Position numbers and translations under genes: made by a program | Shown: piece by piece, positions 1 through 8,342 of the stretch | Position numbering within the stretch: position 1 is the first letter of the stretch | Layout: every line of letters starts with the position of its first letter | Assembly (NCBI RefSeq): GCF_012184415.1 | Contig: NZ_VTOX01000003.1 | Span: 124,001 to 188,000, forward strand | Reading direction: 5' to 3' | Length of the DNA stretch: 64,000 nt | From: Ramlibacter lithotrophicus | GTDB lineage: Bacteria > Pseudomonadota > Gammaproteobacteria > Burkholderiales > Burkholderiaceae_C | The notes under the pieces: model-generated | Database searches by the model: none | Seen by the model: the letters and a program-made list of their open reading frames with translations, nothing else | Told to the model about the DNA's origin: nothing

Positions 1-2
1 TC

Positions 3-566
3 TCCGGCATCCACAACCAGCTCAATGCGCTGGCGGCGATCGCGGCGGCCCAACACGTGGGCGTCGAGCCCGAAGCCGCCGCCGCCGCGCTGGCCGAGTT
101 CCGCAACGTCAAGCGCCGCATGGAACTGCGCGGCACCGTCGCCGGCGTCGCCGTCTACGACGACTTCGCCCACCACCCCACGGCGATCCGCACGACGCTC
201 GATGGCCTGCGCCGGCGGGTCGCCGCGGACGGCGGGCGGATCCTCGCCGTCTTCGAGCCGCGCAGCAACACCATGAAGCTGGGCAGCATGAAGGCGCAAC
301 TACCGTGGAGCCTCGAGCCGTCGGACCTGGCCTTCTGCCATGGCCAGGGACTCGGCTGGGACGCGGGCGAAGCGCTCAGGCCGATGGGTGCGCGCGCCGA
401 GGTGGCCGGCTCCATCGACGAACTGGTGCGGCGGGTCGCCGCGGCGGCGCGCCCCGGCGATCACGTCGTCTGCATGAGCAACGGCTCCTTCGGCGGCATC
501 CACGCGAAGCTGCTGGATGCGCTGGGCACGGCCCGCGCGCACGGCGCCGAGCGGGCGCTCTCCTAA
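3..566 (+). CDS. mpl: Murein peptide ligase Mpl, 3' part (5' end outside window)
   Basis: Last 187 residues of UDP-N-acetylmuramate:L-alanyl-gamma-D-glutamyl-meso-diaminopimelate ligase, which reattaches recycled murein tripeptide to UDP-MurNAc in the cytoplasm. The frame is open from base 3, so the ATP-binding half lies upstream of the window. Visible Mur-ligase motifs are GIHNQLNALAA at the very start, DDFAHHPTAI near residue 53 of the fragment, and EPRSNTMKLG near residue 85, a signature that separates Mpl from MurC. A full murC is present elsewhere in the window (22845-24257). The TAA stop overlaps the stop of the convergent hypothetical gene by four bases. Confidence 0.92.
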   Translation, partial: SGIHNQLNALAAIAAAQHVGVEPEAAAAALAEFRNVKRRMELRGTVAGVAVYDDFAHHPTAIRTTLDGLRRRVAADGGRILAVFEPRSNTMKLGSMKAQLPWSLEPSDLAFCHGQGLGWDAGEALRPMGARAEVAGSIDELVRRVAAAARPGDHVVCMSNGSFGGIHAKLLDALGTARAHGAERALS

Positions 567-1600
567 CCGTCGGTGGATGGCGTCGGGCGCGGACGGCGCT
601 CCAGGATCGCGGGCGCCGTCAGGTCCTGGCGCGAGCGGTCGCCGCCGCCGGTGCTCGCGACACTCTCGGGCCACAGGCCCATCGAGTTCCCGTCGTTGCC
701 CGGCTCGATGGTCTCGGGGCTGGTGGTGACCGACCCCGCGTAATAGAGGCACGCCAGGTCGTGCGCCAGCTGCGGCAACGGCACGGCCGTGCGCTGGAAG
801 AGCGACTGCAAGGTGCCCGGCTGCGCCGAGAGTTCGCGCAGCAGCATCAGCTGCGAGTCGCGCAGCTGGCGCATCGGCACGCGCGGCACGTGCCGGTAGT
901 AGATCTTCTCGGTGCGGTACCGCGGCGGCAGCATGTCGCGGTCGGTGCGGCGCACGTAGGTCCACGCCAGCTCGGTGATCGTGCTGCTCTTGAAGCCCTG
1001 CGGCGGCAGCCCGGCGGCCGACGGCCGCTTCTCCCACGTCGCCTCCCACAGGTCCGGCGGCTGCGCCTTCGGCGCGATCGCGGCCATGCCCTGCTGGAAG
1101 TCCACCACTGCCAGCAAGGTGCTGCGGTGGCTCAGGTGGTAGGTGCCGCGCCGGTCCTCGGTATCGCGAGCCAGCAGCATCGCGCCGAGGGCGAACCGCA
1201 CGCGAACCGGCTGCAGCCATTTCTCGAAACGGCCCAGCGTGGCGTGGATGGCGGCTTCCGCACCCGGGTCGAAGACGCACAGCGCCTCGAGGTTGGCCGG
1301 CGCGACGGGCTCGGCAAAGGCCAGCGGCCGGTCGACTTCCGGCAGTTCCAGGCGCAGCGTGTGTTCGGTGGGCAGGCCGGGCGCGACCTTCAGCCGGCCT
1401 CCTTCGGTGATGCTGCACTTGGCGCCGTTGACCCACCAGCCATCGGCATCACCGAACGGGCAGACACGCCATTGCGCCGAACCCGCGGCGCGGGCGACCG
1501 CCGCTTCGATCGACTTGCGCTGGGCCGGGGCAAAGCCGACCATGCCGAGCCACAGGACGGGCTGCTCCTTCTGCAGCCCGCGCGGCTTTTGCACTGCCAT
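563..1600 (-). CDS. Conserved-looking hypothetical protein, 345 aa
   Basis: I do not recognise the family. The protein is soluble: no signal peptide or membrane segment. It starts MAVQKPRGLQ and has a mixed alpha/beta N-terminal two thirds. A helix-rich section near residues 255-300 (RQLRDSQLMLLRELSAQPG, then FQRTAVPLPQLAHDLACLYY) could be a small winged-helix fold; this is a guess from pattern only. A low-complexity tail ends at a TAG that overlaps the mpl stop tail-to-tail. An AAAGG stretch lies about 11 nt before the ATG. Codon use matches the neighbours, and the uninterrupted length supports a real gene. Confidence 0.7.
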   Translation of the reverse strand: MAVQKPRGLQKEQPVLWLGMVGFAPAQRKSIEAAVARAAGSAQWRVCPFGDADGWWVNGAKCSITEGGRLKVAPGLPTEHTLRLELPEVDRPLAFAEPVAPANLEALCVFDPGAEAAIHATLGRFEKWLQPVRVRFALGAMLLARDTEDRRGTYHLSHRSTLLAVVDFQQGMAAIAPKAQPPDLWEATWEKRPSAAGLPPQGFKSSTITELAWTYVRRTDRDMLPPRYRTEKIYYRHVPRVPMRQLRDSQLMLLRELSAQPGTLQSLFQRTAVPLPQLAHDLACLYYAGSVTTSPETIEPGNDGNSMGLWPESVASTGGGDRSRQDLTAPAILERRPRPTPSTDG

Positions 1601-1744
1601 GAACCGTCCGCCTTTCTTGGTCTCGCCCAGGCGCCAGGCACGTCGGAGTTCCGGCGACTGAACTGTTCGGGCGACATTCTGAAGCAGTTCTGCCGGATTT
1701 CCTAGCCTGCCGCGGGTTCCCCCCCGGGCGCGCGGCCACGGGGA

Positions 1745-2869
1745 TCAGCGGGCGCGCCTGGCCTTCACCGCCTCGGACAGGATCTCCAGCACCTGCACCG
1801 AATCGGGCCAGCCGAGGCAGGCATCCGTGATGCTCTGGCCGTACTCCAGCCGGTGCGGATCGTCCTTGCCCGGCGTGAATTTCTGGGCGCCGGCCTGCAG
1901 GTGGCTTTCCACCATGAGGCCGAAGACTTTGTGCGAACCCTTGGCCACCTGTGCGGCGATGTCGCGCGCGACTTCGACCTGGCGGGCGTGCTGCTTGCTG
2001 CTGTTGGCATGGCTGCAGTCGACCATCAGCGTCGGCGCGAGCTTCGCCGCCTCGAGCTCCCGGCAGGCCGCCGCGACGCTCGCCTCGTCGTAGTTCGGCG
2101 CCTTGCCCCCGCGCAGGATGACGTGGCAGTCACGGTTGCCGTTGGTCTGGACGATGGCGACCTGGCCGTTCTTGTGCACCGACAGGAAGTGGTGGCCACG
2201 GGCGGCCGCCTGGATCGCGTCGGTCGCGATGCGGATGTTGCCGTCGGTGCCGTTCTTGAAGCCGATCGGCGCCGACAGGCCGGACGCCAGTTCGCGGTGC
2301 ACCTGGCTTTCGGTGGTGCGCGCGCCGATGGCGCCCCAGGAGATCAGGTCGCCGATGTACTGCGGCGAGATCACGTCCAGGAACTCGCTGCCGGCCGGCA
2401 GCCCCAGGCGGTTGATCTCGATCAGCAACTGGCGCGCGATGCGCAGGCCCTCGTCGATGCGGTAGCTCTCGTCGAGGTAGGGATCGTTGATCAGGCCCTT
2501 CCAGCCGACGGTGGTGCGGGGCTTCTCGAAATAGACCCGCATCACGATCTCCAGCGTCCCGCTGAAGCGGTCGCGCGCCTCCTTCAGCCGCTTCGCGTAA
2601 TCGAGCGCCGCGGCCGGATCGTGGATCGAGCAGGGCCCGATCACGACCAGCAGCCGGTCGTCCTTGCCCGCCATGATGTTGTGGATGGCACGGCGGGTAT
2701 GGGTGATCAGAGCCTCGGCGGGCGTGCCGCGGATCGGGAAAAAGCGGATCAGGTGTTCCGGGGGCGGCAGCACGGTGATGTCCTTGATGCGTTGGTCGTC
2801 GGTCTGGCTGGTCTTGTCGACGGCACGCGCATACCAGGCGTCGCTGGCGGTGGTGGCTGGAACGTTCAC
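1745..2869 (-). CDS. aroG: 3-deoxy-7-phosphoheptulonate (DAHP) synthase, class I
   Basis: Condenses phosphoenolpyruvate and erythrose 4-phosphate, the first step of the shikimate pathway. 374 aa from the chosen start, normal for the AroF/G/H family. Motifs: VIGPCSIHD, RVYFEKPRTTVGWKG, KNGTDG, and VDCSHANSSK. The GTG at 2869 was chosen because AGAGGAG lies five bases upstream. An in-frame GTG at 2893 has no ribosome site and sits against the U-tract of a terminator. The leader peptide and terminator upstream imply attenuation control by aromatic amino acids. Which feedback isoenzyme (Phe, Tyr or Trp type) cannot be settled by eye, so the symbol aroG is provisional. Confidence 0.93.
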   Translation of the reverse strand: MNVPATTASDAWYARAVDKTSQTDDQRIKDITVLPPPEHLIRFFPIRGTPAEALITHTRRAIHNIMAGKDDRLLVVIGPCSIHDPAAALDYAKRLKEARDRFSGTLEIVMRVYFEKPRTTVGWKGLINDPYLDESYRIDEGLRIARQLLIEINRLGLPAGSEFLDVISPQYIGDLISWGAIGARTTESQVHRELASGLSAPIGFKNGTDGNIRIATDAIQAAARGHHFLSVHKNGQVAIVQTNGNRDCHVILRGGKAPNYDEASVAAACRELEAAKLAPTLMVDCSHANSSKQHARQVEVARDIAAQVAKGSHKVFGLMVESHLQAGAQKFTPGKDDPHRLEYGQSITDACLGWPDSVQVLEILSEAVKARRAR

Positions 2870-2898
2870 AGGGGCTCCTCTCGGATGTGGCACGGGGC

Positions 2899-2928
2899 AA
2901 AAAAAAACCGCCGGGGTTGCCGGCGGTT
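2899..2928 (-). terminator. Rho-independent attenuator upstream of aroG
   Basis: In transcript sense, AACCGCCGG, a 5-nt loop and CCGGCGGTT form a perfect 9-bp GC-rich stem followed by a run of T. It lies between the leader peptide stop and the aroG start, so read-through is needed for aroG expression. The sequence CCGGCGG inside the leader peptide gene (within 2976-2983) can pair over seven bases with the 5' arm and would serve as the anti-terminator. Confidence 0.85.
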
Positions 2929-2952
2929 CTTGGGGAGTTCGTTTCGCGTGGT

Positions 2953-3033
2953 TCAGGTGCGCTCAGGACTCTCGGCCGCCGGTGGGCTGGAGAACCAAAA
3001 GTAGGCAAAAAAATACGCGCGGATCGCACTCAT
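2953..3033 (-). CDS. Aromatic-rich leader peptide of aroG (26 aa)
   Basis: Open frame of 26 codons containing YFFAYFWF at positions 7-14: two Tyr, four Phe and one Trp in eight codons. It ends in TGA about 25 nt before the attenuator stem. Codons 17-20, just after the aromatic run, contain the CCGGCGG that can compete for the terminator 5' arm. A ribosome stalled on aromatic codons would leave it free and permit anti-termination; a ribosome reaching the stop would cover it. This is the logic known for PheL/TrpL leaders. No Shine-Dalgarno sequence is seen; a TACATT hexamer ends seven bases before the ATG. Confidence 0.75.
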   Translation of the reverse strand: MSAIRAYFFAYFWFSSPPAAESPERT

Positions 3034-3040
3034 GGCTGGC

Positions 3041-3046
3041 AATGTA
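3041..3046 (-). promoter_or_regulatory. Possible -10 box (TACATT) before the aro leader peptide
   Basis: The hexamer ends 7 nt before the leader ATG, so the transcript would begin at or next to the start codon. No convincing -35 element is seen. The same spacing recurs at ten other genes in the window. Confidence 0.35.
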
Positions 3047-3075
3047 TCACATCCGTGGGCCAGCCCCTGGCCGGC

Positions 3076-3630
3076 TCACAGGCGCAGCTTGTGCCACCAG
3101 CGGATGGCACGTTCCACCTGGGGGTCGGGCAGGTCGGCCAGGCCCGACTCGGCCTCTATTTCGCCGGCCACCCACTGCTCGTACATGTCGATCAGCAGCA
3201 TCCCTTCGGCCAGGGTGCGCCAGGCGACGAGTTCGAAGTCCTCCGGGGTGAGCACCAGGCTCGCGCTGCGCGGGCCGCCCTCCAGCAGCCATTGCCCGAC
3301 CAGCACGCGGCAGTTCGTGAGCGCCTGCAGGTAGCCGCCGTACTCGTACAGGCCGCGCCAGGGCATGCCAAGATGGACGACCTGGTTGCGGTGCCCGCGC
3401 AGCACGGTGAGCAGGTCCACCAGCAACGGCGCGACGATCGTGCGCTGCTGCGTCGTGCGCAGCGTCGCGACGATCCCCTCGACCCGTTCCGCCAGCTGGC
3501 GCATGCCGTCGGAAATCGCCTGGCTCTCGGCGTCCTCGCGGTTGCCGCCCAGGAACTGGTTCAGCTCGCCGAACGAACGGATGGTGGGCAGGTTGGTGCC
3601 CGAATCCATGCGCGGGCGGGACCGGGTCAT
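3076..3630 (-). CDS. Hypothetical protein, 184 aa
   Basis: Family not recognised. Soluble and mostly helical, with no signal peptide or membrane segment. It has a Trp/Tyr-rich middle (GMPWRGLYEYGGYLQ, then ALTNCRVLVGQWLLEGG) and ends IRWWHKLRL. The start at 3630 is favoured by GGAGGG about ten bases upstream. It follows tldD after 25 bases on the same strand and is followed by the aro leader, so tldD and this gene are probably cotranscribed. Nothing in the sequence indicates a function. Confidence 0.65.
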   Translation of the reverse strand: MTRSRPRMDSGTNLPTIRSFGELNQFLGGNREDAESQAISDGMRQLAERVEGIVATLRTTQQRTIVAPLLVDLLTVLRGHRNQVVHLGMPWRGLYEYGGYLQALTNCRVLVGQWLLEGGPRSASLVLTPEDFELVAWRTLAEGMLLIDMYEQWVAGEIEAESGLADLPDPQVERAIRWWHKLRL

Positions 3631-3655
3631 GGAACCGCTGCCCTCCGGCCTCGCG

Positions 3656-5116
3656 TCAGGCGGTCCCGCCGACGGTGAGCCCGTCGATGCGCAGCGTCGG
3701 CTGGCCGACGCCGACCGGCACGCTCTGGCCTTCCTTGCCGCAGGTGCCCACCCCGCTGTCGAGCGACATGTCGTTGCCGATCATGGTGACGCGGGTCAGC
3801 GCATCGGGCCCGTTGCCGACGATGGTGGCGCCCTTGACCGGATACTGGATCCTGCCGTCCTCGACCCAGAATGCCTCGCTGGCGGAGAACACGAACTTGC
3901 CCGAGGTGATGTCGACCTGGCCGCCGCCGAAGTTGGTGGCGTACAGGCCTTTCTTGATGCTGGCGACGATCTCTTCGGGCGCCCTGTCCCCGCCGAGCAT
4001 GTAGGTATTGGTCATGCGCGGCATCGGCACGTGCGCATAGCTCTCGCGGCGGCCATTGCCGGTCGGGGCCACGCCCATCAGGCGGGCATTGAGCGAGTCC
4101 TGGATGTAGCCGCGCAGGATGCCGTCCTCGATCAGCACCGTGCGCTGGCTGACGTTGCCCTCGTCGTCGACGTTGAGCGAGCCGCGGCGGTCCGACAGCG
4201 TGCCGTCGTCCAGCACGGTGACGCCGGGCGCCGCCACCCGCTGGCCGACGCGACCCGAGAACGCGCTGGAGCCCTTGCGGTTGAAGTCGCCTTCCAGTCC
4301 GTGGCCGATCGCCTCGTGCAGCAGGATGCCCGGCCACCCCGGGCCGAGGACGACGGTCATCTCGCCGGCCGGCGCCGGCCGCGACTCGAGGTTGGTCAGT
4401 GCCGCCTTGACGGCGTCGCCGACGTAGGTCTCGATCCGTCCGTCGTCGAAGTACGCGAGGCCGAAACGCCCGCCGCCGCCGCCACTGCCCATTTCGCGGC
4501 GGCCGTTCTGTTCGGCGATGACGGTGACCGACAGGCGCACCAGCGGCCGCACGTCGGCGGCGAGCGTGCCGTCGGCGCGGGCGACCAGGACCACGTCGTA
4601 TTCGCTGGCCAGCCCCGCCATCACCTGCACGATGCGCGGGTCCTTGGACCGCGCGAGCTGCTCGGTGCGCTCCAGCAGTTCCACCTTGGCGTTGCTGTCG
4701 AGCGTGGCGATGGGGTCCAGCCCGCCATACAGCGAACGCGCGCCGGCCACCTTCCTGGCGCCGGCGCGCGCGCGCCCGGCGCCGCGCGACGAGGCGATGG
4801 TACGCACCGTGCGCGCCGCGTCCATGAGGGATGCCTCGGAGATGTCGTCGGAATACGCGAAGGCGGTCTTCTCCCCGCTCACCGCGCGCACGCCGACCCC
4901 CTGGTCGATGCTGAAGCTGCCGGTCTTCACGATGCCTTCTTCCAGGCTCCAGCCTTCGCTGCGGGTGTACTGGAAGTAGAGGTCGGCGTCGTCGACGTGG
5001 TGGGCCCGGATCTCGGCCAGGGCGCGCGACAGATGGGTTTCGGTCAGCCCGAACGGCTCCAGCAGCAGGCTGTGCGCCGTGGCGAGTCGCTCGAGGGTGG
5101 GTTCGCGGGAGATCAT
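3656..5116 (-). CDS. tldD: Metalloprotease TldD
   Basis: TldD/PmbA-family metalloprotease, which with TldE degrades unfolded peptides and matures some peptide products in the cytoplasm. 486 aa, typical length. The zinc-site motif HEAIGHGLEGDF begins at about residue 267, and the family's Gly-rich C-terminal region is present (e.g. FGGGQVDITSGKF). Two starts are possible, ATG 5125 and ATG 5116. A TAGAAT box overlaps the first and lies seven bases before the second, so 5116 is preferred. The TldE/PmbA partner is not in the window. Confidence 0.93.
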   Translation of the reverse strand: MISREPTLERLATAHSLLLEPFGLTETHLSRALAEIRAHHVDDADLYFQYTRSEGWSLEEGIVKTGSFSIDQGVGVRAVSGEKTAFAYSDDISEASLMDAARTVRTIASSRGAGRARAGARKVAGARSLYGGLDPIATLDSNAKVELLERTEQLARSKDPRIVQVMAGLASEYDVVLVARADGTLAADVRPLVRLSVTVIAEQNGRREMGSGGGGGRFGLAYFDDGRIETYVGDAVKAALTNLESRPAPAGEMTVVLGPGWPGILLHEAIGHGLEGDFNRKGSSAFSGRVGQRVAAPGVTVLDDGTLSDRRGSLNVDDEGNVSQRTVLIEDGILRGYIQDSLNARLMGVAPTGNGRRESYAHVPMPRMTNTYMLGGDRAPEEIVASIKKGLYATNFGGGQVDITSGKFVFSASEAFWVEDGRIQYPVKGATIVGNGPDALTRVTMIGNDMSLDSGVGTCGKEGQSVPVGVGQPTLRIDGLTVGGTA

Positions 5117-5123
5117 CCGGATC

Positions 5124-5129
5124 ATTCTA
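5124..5129 (-). promoter_or_regulatory. Possible -10 box (TAGAAT) of tldD
   Basis: Ends 7 nt before ATG 5116; no Shine-Dalgarno sequence is seen. It argues for a leaderless tldD start. Confidence 0.35.
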
Positions 5130-5161
5130 GACGTGCAGGCTCGCTCGCGCGACGCGCCGTT

Positions 5162-6418
5162 TCAGTGCCCGCGTGGGGGGTGGGTCGGCCCCGCCACCAC
5201 CGTGACCGGCGAGCCGTCCGGCGCCTGCGCGGCCAAAGCCGAATTGACGGCAACGGCCGTGCGCATCGCCGGTCCGCGCGCATCGAGCGACGGTAATCCC
5301 GGGAGTTGCTCCCGGGGGCTGGCCAGCAGGCCAGTGAGTTCGTGCACCTGGATGTCCTCGCTGCGGCCGCGCAGCGCCAGCGCCGCGGCGGCGCCGGTCT
5401 GCACGCCGGCCCCCGCGTCCTCCAGGACGGCACGGCTCGCCACGACGGTCCAGCCCAGTTCCTTGCTGGCCGCCTCCAGCCGCGCGGCGACGTTGACGCT
5501 GTCGCCGATCGGCGTGATCTCGGCGCTGTCGTCACTGCCCAGCCGGCACAAGGTCACTTCGCCCGCGTGCAGGCCGATGCCGATGGCGAACGGCGGCAGT
5601 CCGGCAAAGTGCTGCTCCACCCAGCTGCGGAACTCGTGCGCGGCCAACGCGATGCCCAGCGCGGCCGCCACCGCCCGGCGGGCCGGGGGCACCGGCTCCG
5701 GGCCATCGACGAACAGGCTCATGAGCCCGTCGCCGATGAACCTGACGTGCACGCCGCCGTTGGCCAGCACCGGCCGGCAGGCGTGCTCGAAATACGCTGC
5801 CAGCAGTTCGGCGACACCGCCCGAGCCGAGCTGCTCGGCCACCGCCGTGAAGTTGCGGATGTCGGCGAACAGCACCGTCGCGCGGACTTGCCGGTCGACG
5901 ACCGCGCCGGCTTCCGGCTGCAATCCGTATTCGTCGCCGCGCAGCCGGGCGCCGGCGGTGGCCACCTGCCGGCGCAGCAGCGCCACCCGCTCGCGCACCG
6001 CCAGCTCGATGCTGTCGGCCATGCGCGCCTTCTTCTCCAGCACGCCGGCCAGCGCCTGCACCAGTTCTTCCGGTGCGAACGGCTTGGCCAGGTAGTCGTC
6101 GGCGCCAGCCGTCATGCCGCGCCGCATGCTGGCGCGGTCGCCCAGCGCCGTCAGCAGCACCACCGGAATGGCCGCCAGCGCAGCGTCGCTGCGGATCGCC
6201 TCCACCAGCTCGAAGCCGTCCATCCCAGGCATGGTGACGTCCGAAATCACCGCCGCCACGCCGCCGCCGCGCAGCGCGTCGAGGGCGGCCGCACCGTCCG
6301 CGGCTTCCACGGTGTCGTAGCCCTGCAGCCGCAGCAGGCGCGCGATCTGGGTGCGGGTGGCGGCGTCGTCCTCGACGACGAGGATGGCGGTCATGTCGGC
6401 CGCCGGCGGCGGCGTCAC
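5162..6418 (-). CDS. Response regulator with class III nucleotide cyclase output
   Basis: 418 aa. An N-terminal receiver domain (about residues 11-125) has the acidic pair EDD, phospho-acceptor Asp60 (ISDVTMPGMDG) and Lys112 (AKPF). A linker helix precedes a class III cyclase domain (about 178-310) with the metal-binding Asp in FADIRNFT, FIGDGLMSLF, and the transition-state Asn/Arg in GDSVNVAARLE. It presumably makes cAMP on phosphorylation; substrate is inferred, not shown. The position usually taken by Lys before FIGDG is Arg. The GTG start overlaps the rodA stop (GTGA), implying coupling to rodA. An ATG at 6394 is an alternative. No kinase gene is adjacent. Confidence 0.85.
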   Translation of the reverse strand: MTPPPAADMTAILVVEDDAATRTQIARLLRLQGYDTVEAADGAAALDALRGGGVAAVISDVTMPGMDGFELVEAIRSDAALAAIPVVLLTALGDRASMRRGMTAGADDYLAKPFAPEELVQALAGVLEKKARMADSIELAVRERVALLRRQVATAGARLRGDEYGLQPEAGAVVDRQVRATVLFADIRNFTAVAEQLGSGGVAELLAAYFEHACRPVLANGGVHVRFIGDGLMSLFVDGPEPVPPARRAVAAALGIALAAHEFRSWVEQHFAGLPPFAIGIGLHAGEVTLCRLGSDDSAEITPIGDSVNVAARLEAASKELGWTVVASRAVLEDAGAGVQTGAAAALALRGRSEDIQVHELTGLLASPREQLPGLPSLDARGPAMRTAVAVNSALAAQAPDGSPVTVVAGPTHPPRGH

Positions 6419-7569
6419 GTCTGCACCAGCCGGCGCGAGCGGGCGATCGACATCAGGATCCCCAGCCCCATCCCGAGCGTCACCATGGCGGTGCCGCCGT
6501 AGCTGATGAACGGCAGCGGCACGCCCACCACGGGCAGGATGCCGCTGACCATGCCCATGTTCACGAAGGCATACGTGAAGAAGATCATGGTGATCGCCGC
6601 CGCCAGCAGCCGCGAGAACAGCGTCGACGCCTCCAGGGCGATGGCGAGGCCGCGCAGGATCAGGAAGATGAAGCCGGCGATCAGCAGCAGCGTGCCCACC
6701 AGGCCGAATTCCTCCGAGTACGCAGCGAAGATGAAGTCGGTGGTCCGCTCCGGGATGAATTCAAGGTGGGTCTGGGTGCCTTGCATGAAGCCCTTGCCGA
6801 AGAGCCCGCCCGAGCCGATGGCGATCATGCCCTGGATGATGTGGAAGCCCTTGCCCAGCGGGTCCTTCGACGGATCCAGCAAGGTGCAGATGCGCTGCTG
6901 CTGGTAATCGTGCAGGATGGGCCACCGCACGCCCTCGGCGCACAGCTGCGCCTCGAACGCGATCAGCAGCACCCCGGCGACCAGGGCGACCAGCACCGGG
7001 GGCACGATCAGCTTCCATGGCAGTCCGGCGAAGAAGATGACCGCCAGACCCGCAGCGAGCACCAGAAGCGACGTGCCGAGGTCGGGCTGCTTCATGATCA
7101 GCCCCACGGGCACGACCAGCAGCAGGCCGGCCACCATGAAGTCGAACGGGCGCAGCTGGCCTTCGCGCTTCTGGAACCACCACGCCAGCATCAGCGGCAG
7201 TCCGATCTTCAGGATCTCGCTGGGCTGGATCACGACACCGATGTTGACCCAGCGTTTGGCCCCCTTCTTGGTGATGCCGAAGATCGCCACCGCGATCAGC
7301 AGCGCGACGCCGACGACGTACACCGGCACCGCGAACCGCATCAGCCGCTGCGGCGGCACCTGGGCCACCACGAACATGATGAAGCCCGCGAGCAGCATGT
7401 TGCGGGCGTGGTCGGCAAAGCGCGTCCCGTGGTCGAAGCCCGACGAGTACATCGTCAGCAACCCGGCGCACGCCAGCAGGAACACCGCGAAGGCCAGCGG
7501 CCCGTCGAACCCGTGCAGCGAGGGCGCGATGCGCTGCAGCAGCGGGGGTTTCTCGAAGACGGCGGCCAT
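6415..7569 (-). CDS. rodA: Rod-shape peptidoglycan glycosyltransferase RodA
   Basis: SEDS-family polytopic membrane protein (384 aa, about ten membrane segments) that polymerises lipid II for lateral wall growth. Seen: early MYSSGFD, KWVNIG after the fourth segment, and the C-terminal VGVPLPFISYGGTAMV typical of RodA/FtsW. A distinct ftsW is in the dcw cluster. ATG 7569 is chosen; a GATAAT box ends five bases upstream. The usual partner PBP2 (mrdA) is not adjacent. It starts divergently from the YqiA-like gene and is followed by an overlapping cyclase gene. Confidence 0.93.
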   Translation of the reverse strand: MAAVFEKPPLLQRIAPSLHGFDGPLAFAVFLLACAGLLTMYSSGFDHGTRFADHARNMLLAGFIMFVVAQVPPQRLMRFAVPVYVVGVALLIAVAIFGITKKGAKRWVNIGVVIQPSEILKIGLPLMLAWWFQKREGQLRPFDFMVAGLLLVVPVGLIMKQPDLGTSLLVLAAGLAVIFFAGLPWKLIVPPVLVALVAGVLLIAFEAQLCAEGVRWPILHDYQQQRICTLLDPSKDPLGKGFHIIQGMIAIGSGGLFGKGFMQGTQTHLEFIPERTTDFIFAAYSEEFGLVGTLLLIAGFIFLILRGLAIALEASTLFSRLLAAAITMIFFTYAFVNMGMVSGILPVVGVPLPFISYGGTAMVTLGMGLGILMSIARSRRLVQT

Positions 7570-7574
7570 GCGCA

Positions 7575-7580
7575 ATTATC
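7575..7580 (-). promoter_or_regulatory. Possible -10 box (GATAAT) of rodA
   Basis: Ends 5 nt before ATG 7569; no Shine-Dalgarno sequence and no clear -35. Confidence 0.4.
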
Positions 7581-7703
7581 GCGGCTGGCCGCCCGGGCGG
7601 GTCCGCCCGCCGCGACTTGGGCTGTCCGGCCCTGGGGCCTTGCGGCACCCGCCGGCACGCGCGTCGCGAATCTGCGACCGGAGGCCCGGCGGCGCGCGTG
7701 GGC

Positions 7704-7709
7704 TACGAT
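7704..7709 (+). promoter_or_regulatory. Possible -10 box (TACGAT) of the YqiA-like gene
   Basis: Ends 6 nt before the chosen GTG 7716; no Shine-Dalgarno sequence is visible. Confidence 0.35.
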
Positions 7710-7715
7710 GGCGGC

Positions 7716-8300
7716 GTGCCGATCACGCATCTCGCCTACCTCCACGGTTTCCGCTCGTCGCCCCGGTCCGCCAAGGCGCAATTGATGGGGCGCGAGGTGG
7801 CCCGCCGCCACCCGCAAGTGCAGTGGTGGTGCCCGCAGTTGCCGCCATCGCCGCGCGCGGCCATGGACATGGTCCTGCGCGGGATGTCGCAGTGGCCGGT
7901 GGCGGGCACGGCCGTGGTCGGTTCGTCGCTGGGCGGCTTCTATGCCACGCACGTCGCGGAAACCATCGGCTGCCGCGCCGTGCTGCTCAACCCGGCGGTC
8001 GACCCGGCCCGGGACCTCGCGCGCCACGTCGGTGACCAGACCGCCTTCCACGCCCCCGGCGAACATTTCTACTTCGCCCCGGAATTCGTCCACGAACTGC
8101 GCGCCCTCGAGCACGGCCCCGTGCGCCGGCCCGAGAACTATTTCGCGGTGATCGCCAAGGGCGACGAAGTGCTGGACTGGCGCGAGATGACGGCGCGCTA
8201 CCCCGGCGCGCGGATCAAGCTGCTGGAAGGCGGCGACCACGGCATCTCCGACTTCGAACGGCACCTGCCGGACGTGTTCAGGTTCCTCGGGCTCGACTGA
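7716..8300 (+). CDS. YqiA/YcfP-family alpha/beta hydrolase (esterase)
   Basis: 194 aa from GTG 7716. Compact esterase of the YqiA type: the N-terminal beta strand LAYLHGFRSSP carries the oxyanion-hole HGF. The nucleophile elbow is GSSLGG, the Asp is probably in AKGDEVLDW, and the catalytic His is in GGDHGISDF. Its natural substrate is unknown. Upstream in-frame codons would add 33 low-complexity residues before the conserved strand, so they were excluded. It sits just upstream of the RNase II-like gene, transcribed in the same direction. Confidence 0.85.
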   Translation: MPITHLAYLHGFRSSPRSAKAQLMGREVARRHPQVQWWCPQLPPSPRAAMDMVLRGMSQWPVAGTAVVGSSLGGFYATHVAETIGCRAVLLNPAVDPARDLARHVGDQTAFHAPGEHFYFAPEFVHELRALEHGPVRRPENYFAVIAKGDEVLDWREMTARYPGARIKLLEGGDHGISDFERHLPDVFRFLGLD

Positions 8301-8329
8301 CGGCGGCGGCCGTCGCCGGGTCCCCATGG

Positions 8330-8335
8330 GACAAT
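8330..8335 (+). promoter_or_regulatory. Possible -10 box (GACAAT) of the RNB nuclease gene
   Basis: Ends 7 nt before ATG 8343; no ribosome-binding site is seen. Confidence 0.4.
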
Positions 8336-8342
8336 CCGGCCC

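Noticed and set aside
2870..2893. Upstream GTG 2893 as the aroG start
   Set aside because: No Shine-Dalgarno; it lies next to the attenuator T-run, whereas GTG 2869 has AGAGGAG at proper spacing.
3365..5296. Long plus-strand frame opposite tldD
   Set aside because: A shadow of tldD; no ribosome site, and low-complexity His/Asp/Arg content.
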